DNA of 64,000 nucleotides, from contig NZ_QHKM01000011.1 in assembly GCF_003258365.1 (NCBI RefSeq), forward strand, positions 1-64,000. Reading direction: 5' to 3'. Shown piece by piece: positions 33,312 to 41,637 of this stretch; within the stretch, counting starts at the first letter, position 1, and each line of letters opens with the position of its first letter. The notes beneath the pieces were generated by a model. The model was given only the letters and a program-made list of their open reading frames with translations. It was not told the origin of the DNA and did not search any database. Position numbers and translations under genes: made by a program. The stretch is from Hymenobacter edaphi. Lineage in GTDB: Bacteria; Bacteroidota; Bacteroidia; Cytophagales; Hymenobacteraceae.

Positions 33312-34616
33312 ATGGCCGACCAAGCCCCTTCCATCGACTACCAGCACCTGTTCCGCTCCCTGGCCGATAACTTCCTCGTCATCGCCCCGGACGCCGACGC
33401 AACCATCCTCGACGACACCGAACGGCACGCGGCCGTGGCCATGAAAAGCCGCGCCGAAGTGGTGGGCAAGCCCTTTTTCGAGGCTTACCCCGCCGCCAGC
33501 CAGAACGAGGCCGACATCATCCGCGAGTCGCACGAGCACGTGCGCCGCTACAAGCAGCCGCACGCCATGCCGCTGATTCGCTACGACCTGGAGCGGCCGG
33601 CCGAGCAGGGCGGCGGCCTGGAGGAGCGCTACTGGCAGGCCACGCACTACCCGGTGCTCGACGCGGCCGGCAGCCTGCAGTACATCGTGCAGCGCACCCA
33701 GGACGTGACCGAGCAGCACCTGGCCGAGCTGCACGCCCGCCGCATGCAGCAGGAGCTGACCGAAAGCCAGGAGCGGGCTCGTTTCACCCTGGAAGCCCTG
33801 CCCGTGATGGTGTGGACCACCGACCCCGCCGGCGAGGTGGATTACTTCAACCAGCGCTGGCAGCAGTTTACCGGCAAAAGCACCGAACAGCTGCTCGGCC
33901 ACGCCTGGACGGAGGACGTGCACCCCGACGACCGGCAGCGGGTGACGGACAACTGGCGGCAGTCGGTGCAGACGGGCGAGGAGTCGCAGCAGGAGTACCG
34001 CTTGCGCCGCCACGACGGCAGCTACCGCTGGGTGCTGGCCCGCTCGCAGCCGCGCCGCAACGCCGACGGGCAGATTACCATGTGGGTGGGCGGCGCCTTC
34101 GACATTCACAACCAGAAGCAGATGGTGCAGGAGCTGCTCGACGCCAACGAGCAGCAGGCCAGCCTCTCCGACCAGGCCTACCAGGCCTACCAGCTGGCCG
34201 AAAGCCAGCGCGAAACCTTCCACAACCTCTTCATGCAGGCACCGGCGCTGATCTGCATTCTGCGCGGCGCCGAGCACCGCTTCGATTTCGTCAACCCGCC
34301 CTACCAGCAGCTGTTCGCGGGGCGCCAGCTGGTGGGCAAGACGGTGGTGGAAGCCCTGCCGGAAGTCATCGAGCAAGGCTTCGTGGATTTGCTCGACCGC
34401 GTGTACCACACCGGCGAAACCTTCTACGGCAACGAAATCATGATCATGGTGGAGCAGCCCGACGGCAGCGGGCAGCCCCTGTACCTGAACTTCACCTACC
34501 AGCTGTTCTCGGAAAACGGGCAGAAAGCGGGCATCACCGTCTTTGCCTACGACGTGACCAGCCTGGTGCAGGCCCGCAAGGTCCTGGAACGCCTCACCAA
34601 TCCGTCCGGCAATTAA
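33312..34616 (+). CDS. Three-PAS-domain protein without a kinase module
   Basis: 434 residues, three PAS domains (about 10-130, 150-275, 300-425), each with the PAS/PAC layout; the second is classic (LEALPVMVWTTDPAGEVDYF, then W-Q-FTG-S and EYRLRRHDGSYRWVL). There is no histidine-kinase core, GGDEF or effector after the third PAS; the protein simply ends. It must act on a partner. The next gene, 25 bases downstream, encodes a CZB-like protein and is the obvious candidate. In Cytophagales such PAS-only proteins often sit near kinases, but none is nearby. Confidence 0.88.
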   Translation: MADQAPSIDYQHLFRSLADNFLVIAPDADATILDDTERHAAVAMKSRAEVVGKPFFEAYPAASQNEADIIRESHEHVRRYKQPHAMPLIRYDLERPAEQGGGLEERYWQATHYPVLDAAGSLQYIVQRTQDVTEQHLAELHARRMQQELTESQERARFTLEALPVMVWTTDPAGEVDYFNQRWQQFTGKSTEQLLGHAWTEDVHPDDRQRVTDNWRQSVQTGEESQQEYRLRRHDGSYRWVLARSQPRRNADGQITMWVGGAFDIHNQKQMVQELLDANEQQASLSDQAYQAYQLAESQRETFHNLFMQAPALICILRGAEHRFDFVNPPYQQLFAGRQLVGKTVVEALPEVIEQGFVDLLDRVYHTGETFYGNEIMIMVEQPDGSGQPLYLNFTYQLFSENGQKAGITVFAYDVTSLVQARKVLERLTNPSGN

Positions 34617-34641
34617 TCCTTCGCGGCCTATTTCCTTTTCT

Positions 34642-35001
34642 ATGAACCTCAGCAACCTGGATTTTCAGCAAGCCAGGATCAAGCAGGTGCTCTTCAAGTC
34701 GCGGCTGCGCTCGGTGCTCTACGGGGTGCGCGAAGCCGACCCGGCCCTGTTCTCGCTGCGCGACAACCCGTTGGGCCAGTGGTTCGACGCCGTTATCCGG
34801 CCGGCCTACGGCTCGCGCCCCGAAGCCTACGAGCTGGAGCGGGCCCTGCAGCGCATGCTCGATACCGGCCAGGACCTGGTGAAGCAGTACCGCCGCGGCC
34901 AGATCGAGGAGGCCCGCGCCGGCCTCGACCGCGTCGACGCCCACGCGGCGCGCATCGAAAACCTACTGCTCACCCTGGAGCAGGCCGCCACTGCCGCCTG
35001 A
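34642..35001 (+). CDS. CZB-like domain protein lacking zinc ligands (119 aa)
   Basis: The whole protein aligns by pattern with the chemoreceptor zinc-binding (CZB) domain: ARIKQVLFKSRLRSVLYG, then DNPLGQWF in place of the usual C-LG-W, then YELERALQRMLDTGQDLV in place of the helix with H---H. The four expected ligands (one Cys, three His) appear as Gln, Asn and Leu residues, so it should not bind zinc the normal way. CZB domains usually sit inside receptors or cyclases; here it is free-standing beside a PAS-only protein and probably forms a complex with it (inference). Confidence 0.6.
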   Translation: MNLSNLDFQQARIKQVLFKSRLRSVLYGVREADPALFSLRDNPLGQWFDAVIRPAYGSRPEAYELERALQRMLDTGQDLVKQYRRGQIEEARAGLDRVDAHAARIENLLLTLEQAATAA

Positions 35002-35060
35002 GGCCGCCACGCAGCCAACTGAAAATCACCGTTTCCGGTGGCCGCTTCGCCGCCGCCGCT

Positions 35061-35068
35061 TATCTTGC
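35061..35068 (+). promoter_or_regulatory. -7-like box TATCTTGC for the zinc-ribbon gene
   Basis: Variant of TAnnTTTG, 54 bases before the ATG at 35123. A perfect 12-bp hairpin (35068-35079 with 35090-35101, CAGCCGCCGCGG) would occupy the 5' leader. Confidence 0.45.
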
Positions 35069-35122
35069 AGCCGCCGCGGGACCCGGAGTCCGCGGCGGCT
35101 GTCTGGCGTAAGGCTACTTCGG

Positions 35123-35734
35123 ATGATTGTCTACGGCTACCACTCCTCGCATCTGAGCACTACGGCGGTGCCCGCCACGGCCTGCCCCGGCTGCGGCGCG
35201 CCCGATGCGCTGCGCATGAGCGTGTACGGGCGCTACGCCCACCTGCAGTGGCTGCCGCTGCTGCCGCTGGGTAAGACCGGCGGCGTGCAGTGCAGCCAGT
35301 GCCAGCTGGTGCTGCGCCCCAAGGAGCTGCCCCGGGCACTCAAAGCCGAGTTTCGGGAGCTGCGCGCCCAGACGCGTACCCCGCTGCGCCACTGCCTGGG
35401 CTTGCTGCTGGCCGGCGTGGCGGTGCTCGGCAGCTTTGCGGCCGGGGCCTGGCACCAGGTGCAAAACCAGGAGCGGCTGGCCCACCCCCACATCGGCGAC
35501 ATTTACCACATCCGCTCCGAGGCGCCCGGCTACTATACCCTGCTGAAGGTGACGGCCGTGAACGGCAACAGCGTGCGGCTCAAGCAGAACAACTTCGAAA
35601 CCGACCGCGAAGGCGAAATCGAGCAGCTGGACCTGCCCGAAAACTACGACGCCGAGCCCTTCGACCTGACGCAGCTGGATCTGCAGATTATGAAGCAGCA
35701 GCAGCAGCTGGTGGCGGTGGAGCGGCCGGAGTAA
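35123..35734 (+). CDS. Zinc-ribbon membrane protein (203 aa)
   Basis: N-terminal zinc ribbon: CPGCG (about residues 21-25) and CSQCQ (about 57-61), separated by about 35 residues. A membrane helix follows (CLGLLLAGVAVLGSFAAGAW, about 90-110), then a beta domain of about 90 residues with a Gln-rich C-terminus (IMKQQQQLVAVERPE). Ribbon inside, beta domain outside is the likely topology. No function known; similar architectures occur widely in Bacteroidota. Confidence 0.75.
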   Translation: MIVYGYHSSHLSTTAVPATACPGCGAPDALRMSVYGRYAHLQWLPLLPLGKTGGVQCSQCQLVLRPKELPRALKAEFRELRAQTRTPLRHCLGLLLAGVAVLGSFAAGAWHQVQNQERLAHPHIGDIYHIRSEAPGYYTLLKVTAVNGNSVRLKQNNFETDREGEIEQLDLPENYDAEPFDLTQLDLQIMKQQQQLVAVERPE

Positions 35735-35776
35735 GGGCCAGACGGCGAAACGCGACGCATACCTGAGTTGGCGCCA

Positions 35777-36451
35777 ATGAACCTGGAGAACCTCCGAAAG
35801 CTGCTAGGACCGTTGGCGCCCGAACAGCTACGTGCGGCGTTGCATTCCGCTGGGGCTACGGGGCGGCCCCGGAATCCGTTTGAGAACCTGGCGGTACCCG
35901 GCAACGACGCGCCACTGGGCGCGGAGTTTATCGAGCAGTGGGTGGTGCCGTTTTACATGCAGCGGCTTTCCGATCTGGATGCCACGAGTTACGCCGCTTT
36001 TGTGGCAGCGGCTCGGCGCATCACGCCCAAGATTGTTACACAATTGCTGGGCGATTTTAACTGGCGCACACGCCTCACCGGCGCTTACTTCGCCGCTATC
36101 AACAACTACCAGCAGTTTACCGATGCCATCGGTCGGCTGCTACTCAAAAGCGAGGTATGCTACGCGGCTGATGGCTACTGTCTGGCCTTGCTGCTGTTTG
36201 GCACGGCCGAAGCCAAGGACTATCTGCAGCAGTACCTGCACTATTATCTACGCCGGCCCGATCTGTGGTTCGACCAGAATGACGCCTTGGCAGCGCTGAC
36301 CCTGCTCGACACGGCCGCGGCGGCTGAGTTTGCGGAAGCCTGGCTCAAGTTCGTGGCCGACAAGCCAAACTGGAATCTTCAGCGTACCACGGAGCAGCTG
36401 CAGGCCTGCGCAGCCGTTATCCGGCGAATGCGCCTGGACCTCGGCCACTAG
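35777..36451 (+). CDS. DUF6000-like protein (224 aa)
   Basis: Soluble alpha-helical protein with the pattern I associate with DUF6000: FIEQWVVPFYMQRLSDLD, LLGDFNWRTRLTGAYFAA, IGRLLLKSEVCYAADGYC, then YLQQYLHYYLRRPDLWFDQ and ALAALTLLD. Function unknown; in other genomes such genes sit among variable immunity-like genes, which is inference here. ATG at 35777 is preferred over an in-frame TTG at 35768. The composition is slightly less GC-rich than that of its neighbours. Confidence 0.6.
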   Translation: MNLENLRKLLGPLAPEQLRAALHSAGATGRPRNPFENLAVPGNDAPLGAEFIEQWVVPFYMQRLSDLDATSYAAFVAAARRITPKIVTQLLGDFNWRTRLTGAYFAAINNYQQFTDAIGRLLLKSEVCYAADGYCLALLLFGTAEAKDYLQQYLHYYLRRPDLWFDQNDALAALTLLDTAAAAEFAEAWLKFVADKPNWNLQRTTEQLQACAAVIRRMRLDLGH

Positions 36452-36497
36452 CTCAGACGGGAAAGCCTGCGCCCCCAACGCGCCCCGTCCGGCGCCG

Positions 36498-36505
36498 TAT
36501 GTTTG
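36498..36505 (+). promoter_or_regulatory. -7 box TATGTTTG, start-deciding, for the M28 peptidase
   Basis: Perfect TAnnTTTG. It overlaps an in-frame ATG at 36499, which therefore cannot be translated; the start is the ATG at 36529 (or the next at 36532), where the signal peptide begins. Confidence 0.75.
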
Positions 36506-36528
36506 TGCTTTCCGCGTACTTGCCCCTT

Positions 36529-38190
36529 ATGATGCATTTCCGTTCCTGGCTTGCCCTGGCCAGCCTGTGCCTGCCGCTGACCGCAGCGGCCCAGTCCCTC
36601 ACCCTCGATAAATCCGTCGCCTCAACCCTGAAGAAGGTGAAGGCCGACGACGTCAAGGCCCACATTCAGTACCTGGCCGACGACAAGCTGCGCGGCCGGC
36701 AGCCCGGCACCGAGGGCTACCAGATGGCCGTCGACTACGTGACCAAGCAGCTGCAGTCGTTCGGGGTGAAGCCGGCCGGCGACAACGGCAGCTACGTGCA
36801 GAAGGTACGCCTGCGCCGGGCTTTCGTGCAGCCCGAGCCGCTGCTGGCCCTCATCGAAGACAAGAAAGTGCCCACCCCGCTGCGCCCCGGCGAGGACTTC
36901 GTGTACTACCCCAATCCCGAGCAGGCCAAGGTATTTCAGGAAACGCCGCTGGTGTTTGCCGGCTACGGCATTTCGGCGCCGGAGCTGAAGTACGACGACT
37001 ACCAGGGCCTCGACGTGCAGGGCAAAATCGTGCTAGTGGTGCGCGGGGCGCCCAAGTCGTTCCCCTCAACCATTGCCGCCGCCAGCCAGGATCTGCTGAT
37101 GATCATGCAGAACGCGGCCAAGCACGGCGCGGTCGGCGTGCTGGTGGCCAGCACCAATCCCAAGGGCCAGCTGCCCAACTTCAAGCGCGGCGTGTACAGC
37201 GTGCTCGACGCCAAGGGCAAGGTAGCGGCCTCGCGCAGCTACGTGCCGGGCGTGGGCTTGCGCCTGGTGGGCGCCACCACGGCCGCCACGCTGCAGCGCC
37301 TGTTTGCCTCGGCCCAGGCCGATACGGCCAAGGTGCTCAGCGCCCTGCGCGGGGGCAAGCCGGCCTCGCTGCCGCTGCGCACCGTGGCGCGGGTGGATTT
37401 TGGCAACACCTACAAAGACATTGAGTCTTACAACGTGGTGGGTCAGCTACCGGGCTCCGACAAGACGCTCAGCAAGGAGTACGTGGTGCATTCGGCCCAC
37501 CTCGACCACCTCGGCGTGGCGGCAGCCGTGAAGGGCGACTCCATCTACAACGGCGCCCACGACAACGCCTCGGGCGTGGCCTCGGTGCTGGAAATTGCCC
37601 GGCTGTACTCGCAGCTCAAGGACAAGCAGCGGCCCAAGCGCTCCGTGCTCTTCGTGCTGCAGACCGGCGAGGAGCTGGGTCTGCTCGGCTCGGCTTATTT
37701 CGCGGCCAACCCCACCGTGCCCAAGAGCAAGATTGTGGCCGACGTGAACACCGACATGCCCACCATCATTGCCCCGCTGCTCTCGGTGGTGCCGCTGGGC
37801 GCGCAGCATTCCTCGCTGATGGAGCCGGTGCAGCGCGCGGCCAAGTACCTCGACCTGAGCGTCGAAAACGACCCGGAGCCGGAGCAGAACCGCTTTATCC
37901 GCTCGGATCAGTACAGCTTCGTGATGCAGGGCATTCCGGCGCTGCACATCAAGTACGGCAACAAAACCGCCGACGGCAAAAACAACCTCAGCGAGCTGGT
38001 GCAGAAGTGGCGGGCCGACACCTACCACAAGCCCCAGGACGACATCAACGGCCTGTTCGACTTCGAGGCGGGCGTGAAGTACGTGCAGCTGAACTTCCTC
38101 ATCGGCTACCAGGTGGCCAACGACCCGCCGCGCCCCACCTGGAACAAAGGCGACTTTTTCGGCGGCCGTTTCGGCGGCGCGCGGCGGTAG
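36529..38190 (+). CDS. Secreted M28-family zinc aminopeptidase
   Basis: 553 residues. Signal peptide (LALASLCLPLTAAAQS). A protease-associated (PA) domain lies around 115-280, inserted before the co-catalytic zinc domain. Ligands and catalysis fit M28: His324 (HSAHLDHLG), Asp345 (AHDNASG), Glu381-Glu382 (TGEELGLLG) and Asp405 (ADVNTDMP), with a late histidine in TYHKPQDD as the likely last ligand. Periplasmic or exported aminopeptidase releasing N-terminal residues. Ends in a Gly/Arg tail (GGRFGGARR). Confidence 0.92.
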   Translation: MMHFRSWLALASLCLPLTAAAQSLTLDKSVASTLKKVKADDVKAHIQYLADDKLRGRQPGTEGYQMAVDYVTKQLQSFGVKPAGDNGSYVQKVRLRRAFVQPEPLLALIEDKKVPTPLRPGEDFVYYPNPEQAKVFQETPLVFAGYGISAPELKYDDYQGLDVQGKIVLVVRGAPKSFPSTIAAASQDLLMIMQNAAKHGAVGVLVASTNPKGQLPNFKRGVYSVLDAKGKVAASRSYVPGVGLRLVGATTAATLQRLFASAQADTAKVLSALRGGKPASLPLRTVARVDFGNTYKDIESYNVVGQLPGSDKTLSKEYVVHSAHLDHLGVAAAVKGDSIYNGAHDNASGVASVLEIARLYSQLKDKQRPKRSVLFVLQTGEELGLLGSAYFAANPTVPKSKIVADVNTDMPTIIAPLLSVVPLGAQHSSLMEPVQRAAKYLDLSVENDPEPEQNRFIRSDQYSFVMQGIPALHIKYGNKTADGKNNLSELVQKWRADTYHKPQDDINGLFDFEAGVKYVQLNFLIGYQVANDPPRPTWNKGDFFGGRFGGARR

Positions 38191-38221
38191 CGGCGCCCCT
38201 AGCCTCACGATGCTGCCATCA

Positions 38222-38260
38222 ACAAACGGGCCGCTGGTACAACACCAGCGGCCCGTTTGT
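38222..38260. terminator. Bidirectional terminator, 17-bp stem
   Basis: ACAAACGGGCCGCTGGT (38222-38238) and its exact complement (38244-38260), five-base loop, between the converging M28 and MarR genes. Confidence 0.9.
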
Positions 38261-38261
38261 A

Positions 38262-38999
38262 TTAACGCCCAGCCTCAGAATCAGGCGCGGCTGGCGGCCC
38301 ACCAAAACCGGCCGGGCGCCAGTCGGTGGGCACGTGCGGGAAGTGCTTCTGGCGCATTTCCTCCAGGCTGGCGGGCCGGGCGGCGGCGAAGACGGGGAAG
38401 TGAAACGCGTCGAGCTTGGTGAGCAGGTAGGCCAGCTGCTCCTGCTCGGCCGGGCTGAGGTTGCCGGCGGCCATGGCGGCCACCTGACTCATGCTGGCAA
38501 AAGCTTCAAAGAGCACCTGCTGCCCGGCGGCGGTGAGGCTCAGTAGCTTGCGGCGGCGGTCGGTGGCGTGGGGCGCTTCCTGAATAAGGCCGGCCGCCAG
38601 CAGCCGCCGGATGATTTCCGAGCCGGTGGGCTTTTCGTGGATGTTACGGGTTATCAGCTCGCTCTTGCTGAGCGGACCGCGGCCGTACACCGCCGCCAGG
38701 TACGAAAAGTCGTCGTAGGTGATAAGCGGGGTGTGGAGCAGGGCCAAACGCGAGTAGGTGCGCAGGTAGCGGTACATAAACGTGACGAACTTCCCGATAA
38801 CCGAGGCGGCCGTTTCCATCGGGTGGCTGGGCTCCCGCTCCACCGACTGGCGCGGCGGCGCGGCGGTGGCCCCGGTGCGGGCCTGCAGCCAGCGGCTGAA
38901 ATCGGTCAGCTCGACGGCTGGGTCGGTGCCGGCCGCGCCGGACTCGCGGTGAAACTCTTCAGCCAGGGCCACCAGCTGCTTGACAAGGCTGTAATTCAT
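38262..38999 (-). CDS. MarR-family transcriptional regulator, long form
   Basis: 245 residues from ATG 38999 (an upstream in-frame codon at 39026 lies in the operator region). The winged helix-turn-helix is at about 80-190: FSYLAAVYGRGPLSKSEL, IHEKPTGSEIIRRLLAAGL and the wing DRRRKLLSLTAAGQQVL. It is longer than the usual 150 residues, with about 60 extra N-terminal residues and a Pro/Gly-rich C-terminal tail. Divergent from a large TonB receptor, with two inverted repeats between them; it probably represses itself and the receptor. Confidence 0.9.
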   Translation of the reverse strand: MNYSLVKQLVALAEEFHRESGAAGTDPAVELTDFSRWLQARTGATAAPPRQSVEREPSHPMETAASVIGKFVTFMYRYLRTYSRLALLHTPLITYDDFSYLAAVYGRGPLSKSELITRNIHEKPTGSEIIRRLLAAGLIQEAPHATDRRRKLLSLTAAGQQVLFEAFASMSQVAAMAAGNLSPAEQEQLAYLLTKLDAFHFPVFAAARPASLEEMRQKHFPHVPTDWRPAGFGGPPAAPDSEAGR

Positions 39000-39059
39000 A
39001 CAAAATGCACTGCGGGCAGCCCGCAACTAAAGCCGGCTGTGCCGCTGACGAAAGGTACA

Positions 39060-39082
39060 AAAACATTTAAAACAAATGTTTT
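39060..39082. promoter_or_regulatory. Inverted repeat 1 in MarR/TonB intergenic region
   Basis: AAAACATTT (39060-39068) and AAATGTTTT (39074-39082), perfect 9-bp arms with a five-base spacer in AT-rich DNA. Size and symmetry fit a MarR-dimer operator close to the MarR start. Confidence 0.7.
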
Positions 39083-39090
39083 GATAGAAC

Positions 39091-39139
39091 GTTTTTAGAC
39101 CAAATCAGCTAACATTGCGGCCGGATAACGTCTAAAAAC
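39091..39139. promoter_or_regulatory. Inverted repeat 2 flanking the TonB-receptor promoter
   Basis: GTTTTTAGAC (39091-39100) and its exact complement GTCTAAAAAC (39130-39139). The arms embrace the -7-like box TAACATTG at 39110-39117 (seven of eight to TAnnTTTG). Binding of a dimer to both arms would occlude this promoter. Confidence 0.7.
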
Positions 39140-39146
39140 ATTCCAC

Positions 39147-41612
39147 ATGCGTCAGTTTCTACCCCATCTGCGGCCCGCGGCCCTCGTCGCCGCAACTCTG
39201 CTGAGCAGCCCCGCCACGCTGGCGCAGACCACCGGCATCATCACCGGCACCGTGCGCGACCGGCGCACCCAGGAGCTGCTGCCGGGCGTGACGGTGGGGC
39301 TGGAAGGCGCCAGCCTTGGCACGGTGACCGACGAGCAGGGCCGCTACCGGCTGGCGGGCGTGCCGACGGGCAGCTACAACCTGCGGGCTTCCTTCGTGGG
39401 CTACGACGCGCTGCTGCGAGCCAACGTGGTGGTGACCAGCGGCAACGCCAACACCCTGAACCTGGAGCTGAGCCCGGCGGCCCAGCAACTGGGTGAGGTG
39501 CAGGTGGTGGCCAACCGCGCCATCCGCGTCGCCACGGCCGAAACGCCCCTGTCGGTGCAGCGGCTGAGCGTGGAGGAAATCCGCTCCAACCCCGGCGGCA
39601 ACTTCGACATCTCGAAGGTGGTGCAGAGCCTGCCGGGCGTGGGCGGGGGCGGCACCGGCGGCACGGCCGGCTTCCGCAACGACATCATCATTCGGGGCGG
39701 GGCGCCCAACGAAAACGTGTTTTACCTCGACGGCATCGAGGTGCCCGTCATCAACCACTTCCAGACCCAGGGCTCGGCGGGCGGGCCCACGGGCATTCTG
39801 AACGTGTCGTTTATCGAGGACGTGACCCTGAGTACCTCGGCCTTCGAGGCGCGCTACGACAACGTGCTGTCGTCGGTATTCCAGTTTCGGCAGCGCGACG
39901 GCAACCCCGACCGCCTGCAGGGCAACGTGCGCCTGAGCGGTACCGAGGTGGCCGGCACGCTGGAAGGCCCGCTGGCTCCGAAAACCACGTTTCTGGCCTC
40001 GGCGCGGCGCTCTTATCTGCAGTACCTGTTCCGGCTGATTGACATTCCCATCCGGCCCAACTACTGGGACTTTCAGTTCAAAACCACCACCAAGCTCTCC
40101 GATAAAACCACCCTGACCACGCTCGGCATCGGGGCCATTGACAAGTTCCGGCTGGCCGTGCCGCGCAACTCCTCGCCCGACAAGGAGTACGTGCTGCGCT
40201 CCAATCCCAGCGTCGACCAGTGGAACTACACCGTGGGCGCCGCCCTGCGCCGGCTTATCGACCAGGGCTACCTGAACCTGGCGCTGAGCCGTACCCAGCT
40301 CCACAACAGCCTCGACCAGTTTCAGGACGGGCAGACCGGCGACGAGGCCAAGCGCGTGCTGCTGACCCGCTCGGGCGAGGCCGAAAACAAGCTGCGCCTC
40401 GACGTGAACAAGGCCCGGGGCAAGTGGCAGTGGGCCTACGGCAGCTCGGCGCAGTTCATCGAGTACGACAGCCGCTACTTCGCCCGCCTGCGCCGCGAGG
40501 TGCGCGACGCCCAGGGCAACGTGGTGTCGCCCAACGTGGACGTGCGCTTTCAGACCGACCTGAACTTCCTGCGCTACGGCGCCTTCGGGCAAGTCACGCG
40601 CACGCTGCTGCCCGATGACCGGCTTACCCTATCGGCCGGCCTGCGCGCCGACGGCAACACCTTCATCGAGGACGGCGCCAACCCGCTGCGCACCCTCTCG
40701 CCGCGCCTGTCGGCCTCCTACGGGCTGGCCGATAAGTGGAACCTGAACGCCTCGGTAGGCCGCTACTACAAGATTCCGCCCAGCACCATCCTGGGCTTCC
40801 GCGACGAGGCGGGCAACCCGGTAAACAAGCCCAGCCGCTACATCCGCGCCGACCATTACGTGGCCGGCCTGGAGTGGCTGCCCGGCCCGGCCACGCGCTT
40901 CACCCTCGAAGGCTTTTACAAGCGCTACGCCCACTACCCGGTGTCGGTGCGCGACGGAATTTCGCTGGCCAACCTGGGCGGCGACTTCGCGGCTTTGGGC
41001 AATGAGGCAGTGACGAGCACCGGCCGGGGCCGCAGCTTCGGGGTGGAGTTTTTCTTCCAGCAGAAGCTCACCCGGCGGGTGTTTGCGGTGACCTCGCTGA
41101 CGGCCTTCCGCTCGGAGTTTAGCGGACTGAACGGGCAATACGTGCCCTCAGCCTGGGATTCGCGCTTTCTGGCCTCGGCCCTCTTCGGCTACAAGTTCGG
41201 CCGCGGTTGGGAACTGGGCCTGAAGTACCGCTTTGCCGGCGGCTCGCCCTACACGCCCTACGACGAGGCCGTCTCGCGGGCCAGCTACCTGGCCACCGGC
41301 CGCGGCGTGCCCGACTACGCCCGCCTGAACACCCTGCGCCTGGGCAGCTTCCAGCAGCTCGATTTCCGCCTCGACAAGAAAATCAACTGGCGCCGCACCA
41401 CGCTCGACCTCTTCATCGACCTGCAGAACGCGCTGGCCATCGTCAACCCCAGCCAGCCCAGCTACACCTTCCAGCGCCTCGAAGACAACTCCGACTTTGC
41501 CAGCACCGATGGCCAGCCGGTGCGCCCCGACGGCTCGAACGCCATTCCGCTGCTGCTGACGGATGACGACGCGCTGACCACGCCCACCATCGGCTTCATC
41601 TTCGAGTTTTAG
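39147..41612 (+). CDS. TonB-dependent outer-membrane receptor (821 aa)
   Basis: Signal peptide to about residue 27, carboxypeptidase-regulatory-like domain 30-115 (GIITGTVRDRRTQELLPGVTV), plug domain about 125-235 (SVEEIRSNPGGNFDISKVVQSL, then DIIIRGGAPNENVFYLDGIEV) and a beta barrel ending TIGFIFEF with the terminal aromatic. Ligand unknown; no SusD partner follows. Control by the divergent MarR protein suggests a small aromatic or toxic inducer, but that is inference. Confidence 0.93.
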   Translation: MRQFLPHLRPAALVAATLLSSPATLAQTTGIITGTVRDRRTQELLPGVTVGLEGASLGTVTDEQGRYRLAGVPTGSYNLRASFVGYDALLRANVVVTSGNANTLNLELSPAAQQLGEVQVVANRAIRVATAETPLSVQRLSVEEIRSNPGGNFDISKVVQSLPGVGGGGTGGTAGFRNDIIIRGGAPNENVFYLDGIEVPVINHFQTQGSAGGPTGILNVSFIEDVTLSTSAFEARYDNVLSSVFQFRQRDGNPDRLQGNVRLSGTEVAGTLEGPLAPKTTFLASARRSYLQYLFRLIDIPIRPNYWDFQFKTTTKLSDKTTLTTLGIGAIDKFRLAVPRNSSPDKEYVLRSNPSVDQWNYTVGAALRRLIDQGYLNLALSRTQLHNSLDQFQDGQTGDEAKRVLLTRSGEAENKLRLDVNKARGKWQWAYGSSAQFIEYDSRYFARLRREVRDAQGNVVSPNVDVRFQTDLNFLRYGAFGQVTRTLLPDDRLTLSAGLRADGNTFIEDGANPLRTLSPRLSASYGLADKWNLNASVGRYYKIPPSTILGFRDEAGNPVNKPSRYIRADHYVAGLEWLPGPATRFTLEGFYKRYAHYPVSVRDGISLANLGGDFAALGNEAVTSTGRGRSFGVEFFFQQKLTRRVFAVTSLTAFRSEFSGLNGQYVPSAWDSRFLASALFGYKFGRGWELGLKYRFAGGSPYTPYDEAVSRASYLATGRGVPDYARLNTLRLGSFQQLDFRLDKKINWRRTTLDLFIDLQNALAIVNPSQPSYTFQRLEDNSDFASTDGQPVRPDGSNAIPLLLTDDDALTTPTIGFIFEF

Positions 41613-41637
41613 CCCTGCCCGCCGTGCCGCGCTGCGT

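Noticed and set aside
33312-34616. Hybrid or sensor histidine kinase
   Set aside because: Only PAS domains are present; no H-box, N-box or HATPase motif before the stop codon.
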